Positions 5,126 through 5,190 of a stretch of DNA of 5,190 nucleotides are shown piece after piece. The notes beneath the pieces were generated by a model. It did not search any database, was not told the origin of the DNA, and saw nothing but the letters and a program-made list of their open reading frames with translations. Location: NCBI GenBank assembly GCA_021826565.1, contig JAKAZJ010000193.1, positions 1 through 5,190 of the forward strand, in the 5' to 3' direction. The position numbers and the translations under genes are program-made. Origin of the DNA: Pseudomonadota bacterium (lineage in GTDB: Bacteria > Pseudomonadota > Alphaproteobacteria > Acetobacterales > Acetobacteraceae). Numbering within the stretch: position 1 is the first letter of the stretch; every line of letters begins with the position of its first letter.

Positions 5126-5190
5126 GGCGCGCGATTGCACCCCCGCTGCCGATTGCCCCCCACAGTTCCCTTGCGGTGGCGCCGGATCGC

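Noticed and set aside
4971..5190. Possible 3' end of thrS or a structural RNA gene (4.5S, tRNA) upstream of infC
   Set aside because: None of the three minus-strand frames looks like ThrRS, and I find no conserved signal-recognition RNA core or tRNA cloverleaf.

Overview
The window comes from a GC-rich bacterial chromosome with tightly packed genes. The translation initiation factor IF-3, the MlaC-type lipid-binding protein with a twin-arginine-like signal, and the general protein style fit an alphaproteobacterium. My best guess is Rhodospirillales, possibly Acetobacteraceae. This is inference from protein character, because there is no rRNA or other phylogenetic marker beyond infC.

Layout. 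At 1-824 (minus, cut by the window edge) is a trypsin-fold/PDZ protein of the HtrA/S1C type in which all three catalytic positions appear replaced. Upstream of it on the same strand, at 921-1397, is a small stand-alone receiver-like protein. A 217-base divergent intergenic region (1398-1614) carries three copies of a 7-mer. It separates this pair from a plus-strand histidine phosphatase of the phosphoglycerate-mutase superfamily (1615-2169). The next 117 bases (2170-2286) lie between two convergent stop codons; I see no gene and no clear U-tract terminator there. Then come a minus-strand YdcF/SanA-type DUF218 membrane-anchored protein (2287-2958) and a plus-strand SAM-dependent methyltransferase (2957-3724). 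The start codons of these two share the same CATG. The methyltransferase runs 98 bases into the 3' end of a convergent mlaC-like gene (3627-4232, minus). Upstream of mlaC is a gap holding a strong hairpin and a possible 13-residue leader ORF. Next is infC (IF-3, minus), whose best-placed ribosome binding site points to an AUA start at 4970-4968. The remaining 220 bases to the window end are an apparently non-coding infC leader or upstream region with nested inverted repeats.

How the genes relate. No single pathway spans the window. infC is a core translation gene. The mlaC-like gene suggests outer-membrane lipid transport, and the DUF218 protein belongs to a family linked to envelope functions. 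The pseudoprotease-like and receiver-like pair, divergent from a phosphatase, is the least understood part. Both proteins seem to have lost the residues that define the activity of their fold, which suggests binding or scaffold roles. Nothing here amounts to a clearly new system. The most checkable oddities are the inactive-looking HtrA-like protein, the non-canonical infC start, the shared CATG start, and the structured leaders upstream of infC and mlaC.
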